DNA of 64,000 bases, taken from DASRDE01 sp035938175 (GTDB taxonomy: Bacteria > Vulcanimicrobiota > Vulcanimicrobiia > Vulcanimicrobiales > Vulcanimicrobiaceae). Of the stretch, positions 35,123 through 44,224 are shown in pieces. The position numbers and the translations under genes are program-made. Within the stretch, counting starts at the first letter, position 1. Each line of letters begins with the position of its first letter. The notes under the pieces are model-generated. The model worked only from the letters and a program-made list of their open reading frames with translations. It had not been told where the DNA came from and did no database searches. The stretch lies in NCBI GenBank assembly GCA_035938175.1, contig DASZHD010000035.1, positions 29,763 through 93,762 of the forward strand, written 5' to 3'.

Positions 35123-36322
35123 TTATATCCTTTCAAAAATCGTGGCTACGCCCTGGCCCACGCCGATGCACATCGTGGCAAGTCCGTAGCGTCCGCCGCG
35201 GCGGCGCAATTCGTGCAGCAGCGTCGTCGCGATGCGCGCACCGCTGGCACCCAACGGGTGCCCGAGCGCGATGGCTCCGCCGTTCACGTTCGCCTTTTCC
35301 GCCGGAATTTCCAGGTCTCGAAGACAAGCCAGCGACTGTGCCGCGAACGCTTCGTTAATCTCGATGAGGTCCACGTCGCGCATCGTAATGCCCGCACGCT
35401 GGAGTGCTTTCCGCGACGCGGGAATCGGGCCCAAACCCATGACGTCCGGATGCACGCCTGCAGCGCCCGACGACACGATACGCGCCAGCGGCGTGAAGTT
35501 CAACCGTTCGGCCGCACTTCGCTCGGCCAGTAACAACGCCGCTGCGCCGTCGTTTATGCCGGACGAGTTGCCCGCGGTCACGGTTCCGCCCGCCTTGAAC
35601 GCCGGTTTCAGTTTAGCGAGCGTCTCGAGCGTGGTATCGGGTCGCGGATGTTCGTCGGCCGTCATCTCCACGGTCTCTTTCCCACGGCGCACCGGAACGG
35701 CAACGATCTCATCGGAAAATGCGCCTCGTCCTGCGGCCGCTTTTGCGCGCATCTGCGACTCCAGCGCAAAACGATCCTGATCTTCGCGCGAGATACCGTA
35801 TTGCTCCGCAACTTTTTCCGCCGTCTCGCCGAGGGATATGGGCGGATACAGCTCTTGCATGCGCGGATTGATCATGCGCCATCCGATCGTCGTGTCGTAG
35901 ATCTCGGGCGCGCGATCGAACGCCTTTTCCGGTTTCAATTGCACGAACGGCGCGCGCGTCATCGACTCGACGCCGCCCGCAATCATGAAATCGCCGTCAC
36001 CCCACGCGATCGCTTGCGCGGCCGAGTTGATCGCCTGCAGGCTGCTGCCGCAAAGACGGTTCACCGTAACGCCCGGAACGTCAACCGGCAACCCGGCGAG
36101 CAATACCGCCATCCGCGCGACGTTGCGATTATCTTCGCCGCTTTGATTTGCCGCTCCGAAAAAGACGTCGTCGATCCGGCTTGAATCGATCCCCGTGCGC
36201 TGCACGAGCGCCTTGACCACCAGCGCCGCCAGATCGTCCGGGCGTACCGTCGCCAATGCGCCTGCGTAGCGCCCGATCGGCGTCCGTACGGCGTCAACGA
36301 CTACGACTTCACGGTTGGGCAC
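35123..36322 (-). CDS. acetyl-CoA acyltransferase, 3-oxoadipyl-CoA thiolase type
   Basis: Start GTG 36322 with AAGGAG upstream (about 36329-36334) gives 399 residues, the usual length. The open frame runs to 36487 but overlaps the dehydrogenase. Motifs: VNRLCGSSLQAINSAAQAI (active-site cysteine), EINEAFAAQ, NVNGGAIALGHPLGASG and CIGVGQG (second cysteine). The overall sequence is close to the PaaJ/PcaF subfamily. It would cleave 3-oxoadipyl-CoA to succinyl- and acetyl-CoA as the last step of the ring-degradation pathway. Confidence 0.92.
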   Translation of the reverse strand: MPNREVVVVDAVRTPIGRYAGALATVRPDDLAALVVKALVQRTGIDSSRIDDVFFGAANQSGEDNRNVARMAVLLAGLPVDVPGVTVNRLCGSSLQAINSAAQAIAWGDGDFMIAGGVESMTRAPFVQLKPEKAFDRAPEIYDTTIGWRMINPRMQELYPPISLGETAEKVAEQYGISREDQDRFALESQMRAKAAAGRGAFSDEIVAVPVRRGKETVEMTADEHPRPDTTLETLAKLKPAFKAGGTVTAGNSSGINDGAAALLLAERSAAERLNFTPLARIVSSGAAGVHPDVMGLGPIPASRKALQRAGITMRDVDLIEINEAFAAQSLACLRDLEIPAEKANVNGGAIALGHPLGASGARIATTLLHELRRRGGRYGLATMCIGVGQGVATIFERI

Positions 36323-37913
36323 CAAAAACAACTCCTTCTTCGTTTTCGCCGGCAGGTTCTTCTTCGGGATTTTGCACGTCGAGCACCCAAAGCGCGCGGT
36401 GCGGCGCAAATGCGGCGCCGTCTTCGCGGGCGAGACGCTGCAGGATGCGTTTGAGACGGTCGCCGCCGATTTCGCGTCCCCATGCAACCGGGCCCTGCGG
36501 ATAATTCGTGCCCAATTGCATCGCCAGGTCGACGTCGTCGGGCGAAGCGGTCTCCTCTTCGACGACGTACACCGCTTCGTTCACGATCGAGCCGACGGTG
36601 CGCCCCAAAAAAAGCGCGCCCGATTCCTCGACCAGCACTACGCGCCTGCCGATCGATTCGAACAGTTCCTGCGCGAGTTCCAACGCGTCGTCGCTCACGT
36701 CGTCGGTATCGGCTATCTCGATCGCACGCTGACGTTCGAGCGATGCAAGAATCCCGTATCCCACCAGGCGCTCGGGAAACTGCATGCGCGCGGCTGCCGC
36801 TTTGACGTCGGTGGCGTATGCGTCCGCGAAGATGACCGCGTCCTGCGGAAGGGTGGAATCGAGCACTTCGATCGCGTGCGCACGATCGGATGCGCCGTCA
36901 CCGACGTCGATCGCGATCGTCGTGTCGAGCGGAATCTCGTCGAGCGCGTCCTCGTTTTCCCACAATTCGACGCTGGCGTAGGCTGCAGACAAGAGCGCAT
37001 GAAGTTCGAGGGCTAATCCGCCGCTCCCGACGATTACAATCTTTTCGTCGGTATTGACGGAATCCACGGGCGCCGGCGCTGCATCGTCGCGAGCGGGCGG
37101 ACCATTCGTATAATCGTAGAATCCGCTCCCCGTCTTGCGCCCTAACCGGTTTTGCGTCACCATATCGCGCTGCAGTTGAACCGGCTCGAAACGCTCCGCG
37201 CCGGTGCGCTCGAAAATCGATTCCGACGTCGCCAGATTGACGTCGAGCCCGATCAAATCCATCAGTTCGAAGGGACCCATTCGAAAACCGGCGCCGCGTG
37301 CCAGGCGATCTAAGTCTTCAATCGGCGCCGCACCGGCTTGATACGCGCGCAGTGCCTGCAGATAGAATGGGCGCGCGACGCGGTTTACGATGAAGCCCGG
37401 CGTGTCGGCGGCCAGAACGGCAACCTTCTCCATTTGCGCAACCAGCTCGCGAGCGCGGCCGATCGTTTCGTCCGACGTTTCGCCGGTGTACACAATCTCG
37501 ACAAGTTTCATCAGCGCGGGAGGATTGAAAAAATGAAGGCCGGCAACGCGCTCGGGCCGCTCGATTCCATCCGCAATCTCCGTAACTGACAGCGAGGACG
37601 TATTCGTTGCAAGCAGGGCGTCCGGTCCGAGCGCCGATGCAAGCGTGCGAAACACGTCGCGCTTTAGGTCCAGACGCTCCGGAACGGCCTCGATTGCGGC
37701 TACGGCTTGCGTACCCGGTATGACGGATTCGCAATAGTTGATACGCGGCACGGGAACCTTCGCGCGTTCCGCATCTGCGGCAACGCGTGCCTTTGCGCGA
37801 TCACGCGCGGCCGCATCCGGCTCGATTAAGTCGACTTCGAAGCCGGCTTTTCCGGCAACGAATGCAATGCCGGCGCCCATGGTGCCGCCTCCGGCAACGA
37901 CGATCTTGTCCAT
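36309..37913 (-). CDS. 3-hydroxyacyl-CoA dehydrogenase (PaaH-like)
   Basis: 534 residues. N-terminal Rossmann motif GGGTMGAGIA, the SSLSVTEIA and LHFFNPPALMKLVEIV segments with the catalytic histidine, and two copies of the C-terminal HAD domain (about 190-270 and about 440-520), as in PaaH. It overlaps the thiolase start by 14 bases, so the two are translationally linked. It would oxidise the hydroxyadipyl-type intermediate with NAD. Confidence 0.9.
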   Translation of the reverse strand: MDKIVVAGGGTMGAGIAFVAGKAGFEVDLIEPDAAARDRAKARVAADAERAKVPVPRINYCESVIPGTQAVAAIEAVPERLDLKRDVFRTLASALGPDALLATNTSSLSVTEIADGIERPERVAGLHFFNPPALMKLVEIVYTGETSDETIGRARELVAQMEKVAVLAADTPGFIVNRVARPFYLQALRAYQAGAAPIEDLDRLARGAGFRMGPFELMDLIGLDVNLATSESIFERTGAERFEPVQLQRDMVTQNRLGRKTGSGFYDYTNGPPARDDAAPAPVDSVNTDEKIVIVGSGGLALELHALLSAAYASVELWENEDALDEIPLDTTIAIDVGDGASDRAHAIEVLDSTLPQDAVIFADAYATDVKAAAARMQFPERLVGYGILASLERQRAIEIADTDDVSDDALELAQELFESIGRRVVLVEESGALFLGRTVGSIVNEAVYVVEEETASPDDVDLAMQLGTNYPQGPVAWGREIGGDRLKRILQRLAREDGAAFAPHRALWVLDVQNPEEEPAGENEEGVVFGAQP

Positions 37914-37979
37914 CGCCCCGCCTGATTCGCGCGCGGAGACCGGGGACCCGCCGCGGTTTACGGGAAAGCTCGCGAGCGC

Positions 37980-38543
37980 ATGGACAGGCCCAAGTGGCGG
38001 GTGACCGCTTCCTCATACGTCATCGACACGCCGCATCTGCGCTTGCGCAAAGATACGATCGAACTTCCCGACGGCACGCTGGTTCCCGAGTATTTCGTTC
38101 GCGAGAGCCGCGGCTTCGTCGTAATCTTCGCGCTGACGCCCGAAGATCGCGTCGTCCTCGTTCGGCAATACAAGCATGGCGCGGCCCGCGTGCTGCTGGA
38201 ACTGCCGGCGGGCGCGATCGATCCCGGCGAAGAGCCGCTCCAAACGGCGCTTCGCGAGCTGGCGGAGGAAACCGGATACGAAGCCGAGTCGATGGAGCTG
38301 GTCAAATCCTTCGTGTCGGATCCCACCAATTCCGATTCCGTCGCGCATCTGTTTTTGGCGCGCAACGCGCGCCGCACGCGCGAGCAAGATTTGGACGTAA
38401 CGGAAGATATCAGTGTCGAGTTAGCCTCGCTCGACGACCTTCACGCCTACGTGCGCGACGGAACCATCTTCGTCATGCCGCAAGTTGCGGCGATATATAC
38501 GGTGTTAGACCATCTGGACGGTTTACTGCCACATTCCCGTTAG
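37980..38543 (+). CDS. Nudix hydrolase (ADP-ribose pyrophosphatase-like)
   Basis: 187 residues with a complete Nudix box: GAIDPGEEPLQTALRELAEETGYEAE (G-x5-E-x7-RE-x2-EE-x-G). The upstream region is beta-rich as in NudF-like enzymes. Likely hydrolyses ADP-ribose or a related nucleotide sugar. Divergent from the dehydrogenase gene; converges on the phosphoesterase with 21 bases of overlap. Confidence 0.92.
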   Translation: MDRPKWRVTASSYVIDTPHLRLRKDTIELPDGTLVPEYFVRESRGFVVIFALTPEDRVVLVRQYKHGAARVLLELPAGAIDPGEEPLQTALRELAEETGYEAESMELVKSFVSDPTNSDSVAHLFLARNARRTREQDLDVTEDISVELASLDDLHAYVRDGTIFVMPQVAAIYTVLDHLDGLLPHSR

Positions 38544-39407
38544 CAGCGGAGCCGTGCATGCATTTGCCGTGCACGCCGCACCCTCGATCGATTCGATCGT
38601 ATGCAGTATCGCGTAGTGGTTGACGTTCTGCGCATACGATCCGGGAACGATCGGCGGCCCGATGAGCAGCGTTGCGATTTGGTTGGTGCCGCTCGCGTCG
38701 GGATCGGCTTCGTCCCACGTCAAAATCAGCAATCCGCCGTGTGCGGCATTGTAGCTCAGAATCGGCGGAAGATTCGCCTTGAGCCAATTATCACCGGCAG
38801 TGGTACTGCAGTTATGCATGTCGTGGCATAAGTTGGGAACGATGAACGTCACGCTGGGCGGAGCGGCGGGAAAGCCGGTGTACACCAAATTCGAGGCCGC
38901 CGGAATATTCTTGAAGTCGGACCACGGGTTGTGTTTGCGCGCGTAAAGCGCAGTGGTGCACCCGAGATAGCCGTTTTTCGGCATCGATTCCGAGTACCCG
39001 TCGAAGGTCTTCCCAGCCTTGACTACCACCGAGCCGAGGTTTGCCGCTGTAAACGTATGCGGGCACGAATCGTCCGTTATCCCGTGCGTGCTGCCGGAAA
39101 AGAGGGCCAAGTAATTCGGCTGGCTTGGATGCGTAACGGCATGGCTATTCGTCAGGAGCGCCGCTTGCGGAATCAGCGTGCCGTTGATATACGGAGCTTG
39201 ACTGTTGCCGACGATGAGATTGTAGTCGCGGTTCTCCATGATCACTACGACGACGTTATTCGCATGGGGCGCGACGGACCGGTTCACGTGCGACGACGCC
39301 GTGCCGGATCCGGATGTAAACGCAGGATACGTTTGAGGACCGCCGGTGCAATTAACGAGCGCTAAAGCCGCCAAGCCGGTGCCGGCGGCGCGCCAAAATG
39401 CTTTCAT
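38523..39407 (-). CDS. phosphoesterase-family lipoprotein
   Basis: ATG 39407 is preceded by GGAGGAATT at ideal spacing; the open frame extends to 39452. The 294-residue product has a lipoprotein-like N terminus (LVNCTGG) and the PF04185 phosphoesterase pattern: VVVVIMENRDYN (nucleophile-region), SGSTHGITDD and LTWDEADPD with metal aspartates. It resembles acid phosphatases/phospholipase C-like enzymes; substrate unknown. Several cysteines could form disulfides. Likely envelope located. Confidence 0.8.
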   Translation of the reverse strand: MKAFWRAAGTGLAALALVNCTGGPQTYPAFTSGSGTASSHVNRSVAPHANNVVVVIMENRDYNLIVGNSQAPYINGTLIPQAALLTNSHAVTHPSQPNYLALFSGSTHGITDDSCPHTFTAANLGSVVVKAGKTFDGYSESMPKNGYLGCTTALYARKHNPWSDFKNIPAASNLVYTGFPAAPPSVTFIVPNLCHDMHNCSTTAGDNWLKANLPPILSYNAAHGGLLILTWDEADPDASGTNQIATLLIGPPIVPGSYAQNVNHYAILHTIESIEGAACTANACTAPLLTGMWQ

Positions 39408-39498
39408 CGAATTCCTCCAATAACACTGCGCACCACTGTTGCGGCGCGCCAACGCATCTATACCAAAGCTTCTCTAAGGATCGCTTATTAATTGATTA

Positions 39499-40224
39499 TC
39501 AGCGAAGGAGGGTCGGGAGCGCCGATAAGCGTCCGAAGGGATAACAGCGATCGTGCGTAACCGCGACGACCTCGACGTCGTTTCGCGCGGCGATGCCGAA
39601 TGCCTGGAGCGCGTGGAAGCAAGCAGGTGAAGCCGCATCCAGCCCGCTCGAATACGGCGTCAGCGCCGGCAGCACGATCGCGCGCCGGCTGTTCAAAAAG
39701 GCGGGAATGCGTTCGGACCCGCCCACGTCCATGCTCGGGTGCAGGTGACCGGCGATGAAACGCGTTTCGCAGGCCTGCAACGCCGCCGGAACGCGATCGC
39801 CGTGCAGCAAGATCCATCCTTCGCGTGCGGCGTACTCGCACGTCTCGCCCAGCAGCGCAACGCCGCGAGAACGACCTTCGTGGTTTCCGGCGACGATCGT
39901 TACGCGTGCCCGATCGCGCAGATCGTTCAGCGCGGTGCGCACGGCGCCGGCTGCGCCCGCGCTCATTCCCGTTGCGTGAACCACGTCCCCGAGAAAGACC
40001 AGTTCGGACGCGCCGAATGCGGCAATCGCGCGGCTCAACATCTGCGTGATGTCGGCTACGCTCCACAACGGCAATGCGCCGCCGATGACGTCTTCGTACG
40101 CAAAATGAACGTCGGCCGCAACCAGCGTTCGGCAACGCTCGATCCATAGCAATCCGGGAGCCGCAGCATGAATTCCGGACTGCAGGCGCACCACCGGCGA
40201 TGCACGGCGAGGCACCGCGTTCAC
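39499..40224 (-). CDS. pdeM: ligase-associated DNA-repair phosphoesterase PdeM
   Basis: 241 residues with calcineurin-like metallophosphoesterase motifs: VAADVHFAYED, VFLGDVVHA, VAGNHEG and AGHLHPSMD. PdeM is one of the four proteins of the ligase-associated repair cluster. It is directly 3' of the Lhr-like helicase with a 4-base overlap (40221-40224). Its usual neighbours, ligase and exonuclease, are instead near 18334-21333. Confidence 0.9.
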   Translation of the reverse strand: MNAVPRRASPVVRLQSGIHAAAPGLLWIERCRTLVAADVHFAYEDVIGGALPLWSVADITQMLSRAIAAFGASELVFLGDVVHATGMSAGAAGAVRTALNDLRDRARVTIVAGNHEGRSRGVALLGETCEYAAREGWILLHGDRVPAALQACETRFIAGHLHPSMDVGGSERIPAFLNSRRAIVLPALTPYSSGLDAASPACFHALQAFGIAARNDVEVVAVTHDRCYPFGRLSALPTLLR

Positions 40225-42839
40225 TCACCCAACTCCTCGCCGGCGATCTCCAAAACGCGGCGGTGAAGGGCCTCGACCATATCCGTACGCTCGTCCAAAA
40301 CGACGCTGTCGGCAAAGCTCGACGCCAAAATACCGAACGTGAAGGGCGACGCGGCAGGCGGATGGAGTACCCGGGGCTCCCCGTCGAGATTCTCGAGATA
40401 CGCGATTGCACCGGGAAGATCGAGCAAATCGCGGGTTATCGTCCGAAGCGTTTCGCGTATCAACGGAAACGATCGGTCGGCCGCGTAGATGCGCTCGAAG
40501 ATTTTGCGGCTGTTCCAGGCCAGCGCGCCTCGGCGGATCGTGCGTCCTCCCGCGCGGCGCAGGACGAGCAACCCGGTATTTGCAACGTGGCGAAAGTGCG
40601 TGCGAAGCAAGTGCGAGGATCGCAGGCCTTGCCACAGATCGCGTTCGAAACCGGCGCGAGCCAGCAAGGACGCCCACTGCGCATCGGCAAGCCTTTTTCC
40701 TCGAGGCAGCGCGAGCATAAAGCCTTCGTCGTCGGTGGTAAGATTCGTATTCGCTCCGGTCTGCGCGTAAACGCGCGCACCCGCAGCGCGCGCGATCGCT
40801 TCGTTGATGCGTCGCCCGGAACCGGTGTGAAACACCGCCGTTTGGCGCCGGTCCATCACGTAGATCTCGACGAGCGGCCGTGTGGGTGTTGGAACTGCGC
40901 TGACCGCCATCTGCTGCGCAATGTAGCGAACCACGTGAGCCGCCAGCGTACCATCGAGACGGTAACGCTCCCGCAGCCATGCGCGCGCTCCGAGCGCGTC
41001 GCGGTCGCGCAACCGGCGTGCTATGCCGGTGCGCAAGCAATGAATCTCGTCTGCCAGCGGTACGGGGATGCCTTTCAAGTGCGAGCTCCATTGCGGCACC
41101 GTCGGACGTCCTGCAAACGCTTCCACCGTAACCGCGGATGCGGTCAGCTCCTTGACGCGCAGCGTTCTTCCGCCGAGCACGAACACGTCGCCCTGCTGCA
41201 GTCCGCTGCAAAAACTTTCTTCCACGCGACCGATCGCCGCGCCGCCGTGCAATCGTACGGTAACGCCCTGCTCGCCCGGCAACGTGCCCGCGTTTTCGAA
41301 ATAGGCAGCGCACGCCTCGCGGCCCAGCCCATAGATCGCGTTGCCGTCGAATCCCAGGCGGCGCGCGTGCGCTTCTTCGCCGCCTGCGCCGCCGCCGGAC
41401 AAGTACTTCGCACAGCGGATAAGCTCGTCACGCGAAAGCGACGCGTATGGAAACGCGCGGCGCGCGACGCGCAGCGCTTCGTCCACGTCGATCCGGCGAT
41501 CGGGGCAAACGGTTCCCACGAGCCACTGCGCCAGAACGTCGAGCGGCGATTGCGGTATCGCGGCCGGTTCGAGCACGCCTTCCGCGATGCAGCGAATCGT
41601 CGCCGCAGCTTCGATGATATCGTCGCGATCTTGTGCGATTACCGTGCCGCGCGCAACGGCTCCCGGGCGGTGACCTGCGCGTCCGATCCGCTGCAGCGCG
41701 GCCGTCATTCCGCGCGCGCCGCCGACGAGCAAGACGCGATCCACGGATCCGATATCGACGCCGAGTTCCAAGCTGGAACTGCACACGACGGTGCGCAGCG
41801 AGCCGGACCGCAGACCCGCTTCCACGCGATGGCGCACGCTGCGTTCCAGCGCGCTGTGATGCACGCCGATGCGCGCATCGTACTCGCGTTCGCGCGGCTC
41901 TCTATCGACACGCTCGACTTCGCTGGGATCCTGCGCGAGCTGCCTCATTTCGAGCGCGATACGCTCCGCCTGACTGCGGACGTTGGTAAACACGAGCGTC
42001 GTGCGCTCTTTACCGCTCAGCTCCGACGCGGTGCGTGCGACCAGCGGCAACGATGCGAGCGCACCGGAGAACGGTGCCACGACGTCGACGTCGATCGAGC
42101 GCAGGCCGCGATTATCGACGATTCTGCACGGACGTGACGTCCCAGCGACGAACCGTGCGATCGCCTCAAGCGGTTCGATCGTCGCGGATAGCCCCACGCG
42201 ATTGAACGGCATCTCGACCAGCTCTTCCAGAGTTTCCAGCAGCAAGGAAAGTTGAGCGCCGCGCTTGTTTCCCGCTAGCGCATGCACTTCGTCGACGATT
42301 ACCGTTTCGACGGTGCGCAGCGCACGCCGGTACGAATCCATGGCAATCATGACGGCTAGCGATTCCGGAGTCGTTATCAACAGGTGCGGCGGCCGGGAGA
42401 TAAGCAGGCGGCGCTCTTCGGGCGGCGTGTCGCCGGTTCGGACGCCGGTGCGCACGAACGCCTCGCGGAGCCGGCCGCGGCGCAGCTGCGCACGCGGCGA
42501 ATTGGGGCGTTCGAGCAGATCCATTTCCCGCAGCGGCGTGCGGATGTTGTGCTCGACGTCGTAGCCGAGCGCGCGCAACGGCGACACGTACAGGGCGAAG
42601 GTCTTCGGAAAGAGGCGGTCCTCATCGCGCCGTTGCGCGAGGCGAGACATCACCGGCAGAAAAGCGGCGAGCGTCTTGCCCGTACCGGTCGGCGAGCAGA
42701 TCAAGACGTTTTCGCGCGCGGCACCCGCCGGGACGCCTTCTATCTGGGGCGGCGTGGGTCGCTGCAAGTGGAGTTCGCACCAGCGCGCGACCGCGGGGTG
42801 GAGGACCCCCGAAAAAATTTGCGGCGATCGTTCGTCCAT
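40221..42839 (-). CDS. Lhr-like DEXH-box helicase (ligase-associated)
   Basis: 872 residues. Helicase motifs: SPTGTGKT (Walker A, 49-56), PLRALGYDVEHNIR, TTPESLAVMI, VDEVHALAG (DEVH box), GLSATIE, the RecA2 motifs SSSLELGVDIG and QRIGRAGHRPG, then a long C-terminal region as in Lhr-Core. It unwinds DNA or RNA:DNA 3'-to-5'. Pairs with pdeM and with the ligase and exonuclease in the other locus. Confidence 0.95.
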   Translation of the reverse strand: MDERSPQIFSGVLHPAVARWCELHLQRPTPPQIEGVPAGAARENVLICSPTGTGKTLAAFLPVMSRLAQRRDEDRLFPKTFALYVSPLRALGYDVEHNIRTPLREMDLLERPNSPRAQLRRGRLREAFVRTGVRTGDTPPEERRLLISRPPHLLITTPESLAVMIAMDSYRRALRTVETVIVDEVHALAGNKRGAQLSLLLETLEELVEMPFNRVGLSATIEPLEAIARFVAGTSRPCRIVDNRGLRSIDVDVVAPFSGALASLPLVARTASELSGKERTTLVFTNVRSQAERIALEMRQLAQDPSEVERVDREPREREYDARIGVHHSALERSVRHRVEAGLRSGSLRTVVCSSSLELGVDIGSVDRVLLVGGARGMTAALQRIGRAGHRPGAVARGTVIAQDRDDIIEAAATIRCIAEGVLEPAAIPQSPLDVLAQWLVGTVCPDRRIDVDEALRVARRAFPYASLSRDELIRCAKYLSGGGAGGEEAHARRLGFDGNAIYGLGREACAAYFENAGTLPGEQGVTVRLHGGAAIGRVEESFCSGLQQGDVFVLGGRTLRVKELTASAVTVEAFAGRPTVPQWSSHLKGIPVPLADEIHCLRTGIARRLRDRDALGARAWLRERYRLDGTLAAHVVRYIAQQMAVSAVPTPTRPLVEIYVMDRRQTAVFHTGSGRRINEAIARAAGARVYAQTGANTNLTTDDEGFMLALPRGKRLADAQWASLLARAGFERDLWQGLRSSHLLRTHFRHVANTGLLVLRRAGGRTIRRGALAWNSRKIFERIYAADRSFPLIRETLRTITRDLLDLPGAIAYLENLDGEPRVLHPPAASPFTFGILASSFADSVVLDERTDMVEALHRRVLEIAGEELGE

Positions 42840-42927
42840 AGAGTCGAACAGACGTTCGCAAAAAAAGAGGGACGTTCCGCTAGGAACGCCCCTTGCACTT
42901 GCGCTTCCTTATTAGAAGAAGGCCGGG

Positions 42928-43086
42928 CTACGCGACGGCGTCGACGTTCTTCCCGACGCCGATGGACCCGAAAAGCTCGGCCGCCAGCGCGCCTTCCAAG
43001 TTCTGCAGCGACTTGAGGACGCTGACGTTCACCTGGCTGGCGACGGCGGTTTGAGCAAGTCCGGTACTTACGGAACCGAGGTCCAC
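42928..43086 (-). CDS. YjfB-like putative motility peptide
   Basis: 52 residues from GTG 43086; AAGGGAG upstream. The sequence MDLGSVSTGLAQTAVASQVNVSVLKSLQNLEG matches the layout of the small YjfB_motility family (PF14070), found next to flagellar and secretion genes. No flagellar gene is in the window. Just upstream of the helicase gene start on the opposite strand side. Confidence 0.65.
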   Translation of the reverse strand: MDLGSVSTGLAQTAVASQVNVSVLKSLQNLEGALAAELFGSIGVGKNVDAVA

Positions 43087-43180
43087 TCCGGGTACTCCCT
43101 TCTGGGCTGCCGGCCGAAACCGGTACAGCTAATATCGGTAGTAGACAGTAGAACCTGTAGCATCGAGGAGTCCCACCAAC

Positions 43181-43357
43181 ATGATGAATACCTACCTGCG
43201 CCTGGTCGTCATTGTCGCAGTAGTCCTGGTCGCTTTGGCCGTTTTACACTTCGTCCTACCCCTGCTGATTCTGGCCGCCGTGGTGGCCGCGGTGATCTTG
43301 GGCGGACTCTTCATTGTCAATCTTTTTCGAAAACAAACGACCTCAGTAGGGCCGTGA
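43181..43357 (+). CDS. 58-aa membrane protein, unknown
   Basis: ATG 43181 with AGGAG at about 43165-43170. The product has one or two nearly continuous hydrophobic helices (residues 6-47), then a cationic tail (FRKQTTSVGP). The 3' end overlaps the opposite-strand hydrolase by 41 bases. Inner-membrane microprotein; no function recognised. Confidence 0.55.
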   Translation: MMNTYLRLVVIVAVVLVALAVLHFVLPLLILAAVVAAVILGGLFIVNLFRKQTTSVGP

Positions 43358-44111
43358 GTTCGTCCGGCTGTTCGAAGACGGGCATGTGCCCGCTATGCGC
43401 GAGCGTTTCCAGCGTTGCATGCGGAAACGCTCGCTGCATTTCTCGAGATTCTTGCAGCGGAACGATGTTATCGCCGGCCCCCGCGACGATCAGTACGGGC
43501 ATTTGCAAATCTTCGGCAATATCGTAAGAATCGGCGCGCTGCGCCATGCCGCGCAGCATCGCTGCAGCGCCTTTAGGCGTAATTTTTCGCGCGAGATCCC
43601 GTGCGCGATCGACGACCTCGGGACGCGACTGTACCGTGCTCTGCGCGAATAACCGCGGCACGTAAGCCTCGACGATCGCGTCCACGCTGTCTTCCGCCTC
43701 CGCGCGATCCGCCAGCGTTTCGCGCGCTCGTGCCGTTTCTGCCGTGTCCGCGGCTAACCGGCTGCAAACCAATGCCAGCCGCTCCACGCGCTCGGTGTGC
43801 ATCCGCGCAAACGCCATCGCTACGTACCCTCCGAGCGAATGACCGATCACGGCGGCGCGTTCGACGCCGGCGGCATCGAGGATCGCGGCAACGTCACCGG
43901 CGAGCGTTTCCATCAGATACGGCCCTTCAGGTACGCTCGATCGTCCGATTCCGCGCAGATCCGGGCGGATCGCGAGCGCATCTTGCGCGAGCGAAGCGGC
44001 TTGCGCATCCCACTCATCGCGCGCGAGCGGAAAGGCGTGAAGCAGCACAATTGCGCGGCCTGCACCGGCAATTTCGACGTCGATCACAGCATCGTCACTC
44101 GTTACGCGCAT
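43317..44111 (-). CDS. alpha/beta hydrolase
   Basis: 264 residues. Nucleophile elbow GHSLGGYVAM, oxyanion-region LLHAFPLARDEW, late acid in VAGAGDNIVP and histidine in LAHSGHMPVF. The layout is that of 3-oxoadipate enol-lactonase/carboxylesterase-like alpha/beta hydrolases. The substrate is unknown; the position next to the aromatic pathway is suggestive but not proof. Confidence 0.9.
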   Translation of the reverse strand: MRVTSDDAVIDVEIAGAGRAIVLLHAFPLARDEWDAQAASLAQDALAIRPDLRGIGRSSVPEGPYLMETLAGDVAAILDAAGVERAAVIGHSLGGYVAMAFARMHTERVERLALVCSRLAADTAETARARETLADRAEAEDSVDAIVEAYVPRLFAQSTVQSRPEVVDRARDLARKITPKGAAAMLRGMAQRADSYDIAEDLQMPVLIVAGAGDNIVPLQESREMQRAFPHATLETLAHSGHMPVFEQPDELTALLRSFVFEKD

Positions 44112-44141
44112 GTCCTCGCATCCGTCTATAACACCAAAAAT

Positions 44142-44170
44142 TTGCGTTGTCTGCCGATATTGTGTATAAC
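44142..44170 (+). promoter_or_regulatory. candidate sigma-70-type promoter
   Basis: TTGCGT (44142-44147) and TATAAC (44165-44170) with exactly 17 bases between, about 55 bases before the histone-like gene ATG. Fits a housekeeping promoter with an A/T-rich start region. Confidence 0.5.
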
Positions 44171-44183
44171 AGAGGCAACAACC

Positions 44184-44202
44184 CTGGTCACTTGCTGACC
44201 AG
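44184..44202 (+). promoter_or_regulatory. 5' UTR hairpin of the histone-like gene
   Basis: CTGGTCA (44184-44190) pairs perfectly with TGACCAG (44196-44202) around a five-base loop, directly 5' of AGAAAGGA and the histone-like start. Could stabilise the mRNA or modulate translation. Confidence 0.4.
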
Positions 44203-44224
44203 AGAAAGGACGACTACGTCAGAA

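Noticed and set aside
40200..42137. 645-residue plus-strand ORF opposite the helicase
   Set aside because: Antisense shadow of a strongly supported Lhr-like helicase; composition is that of the reverse complement.
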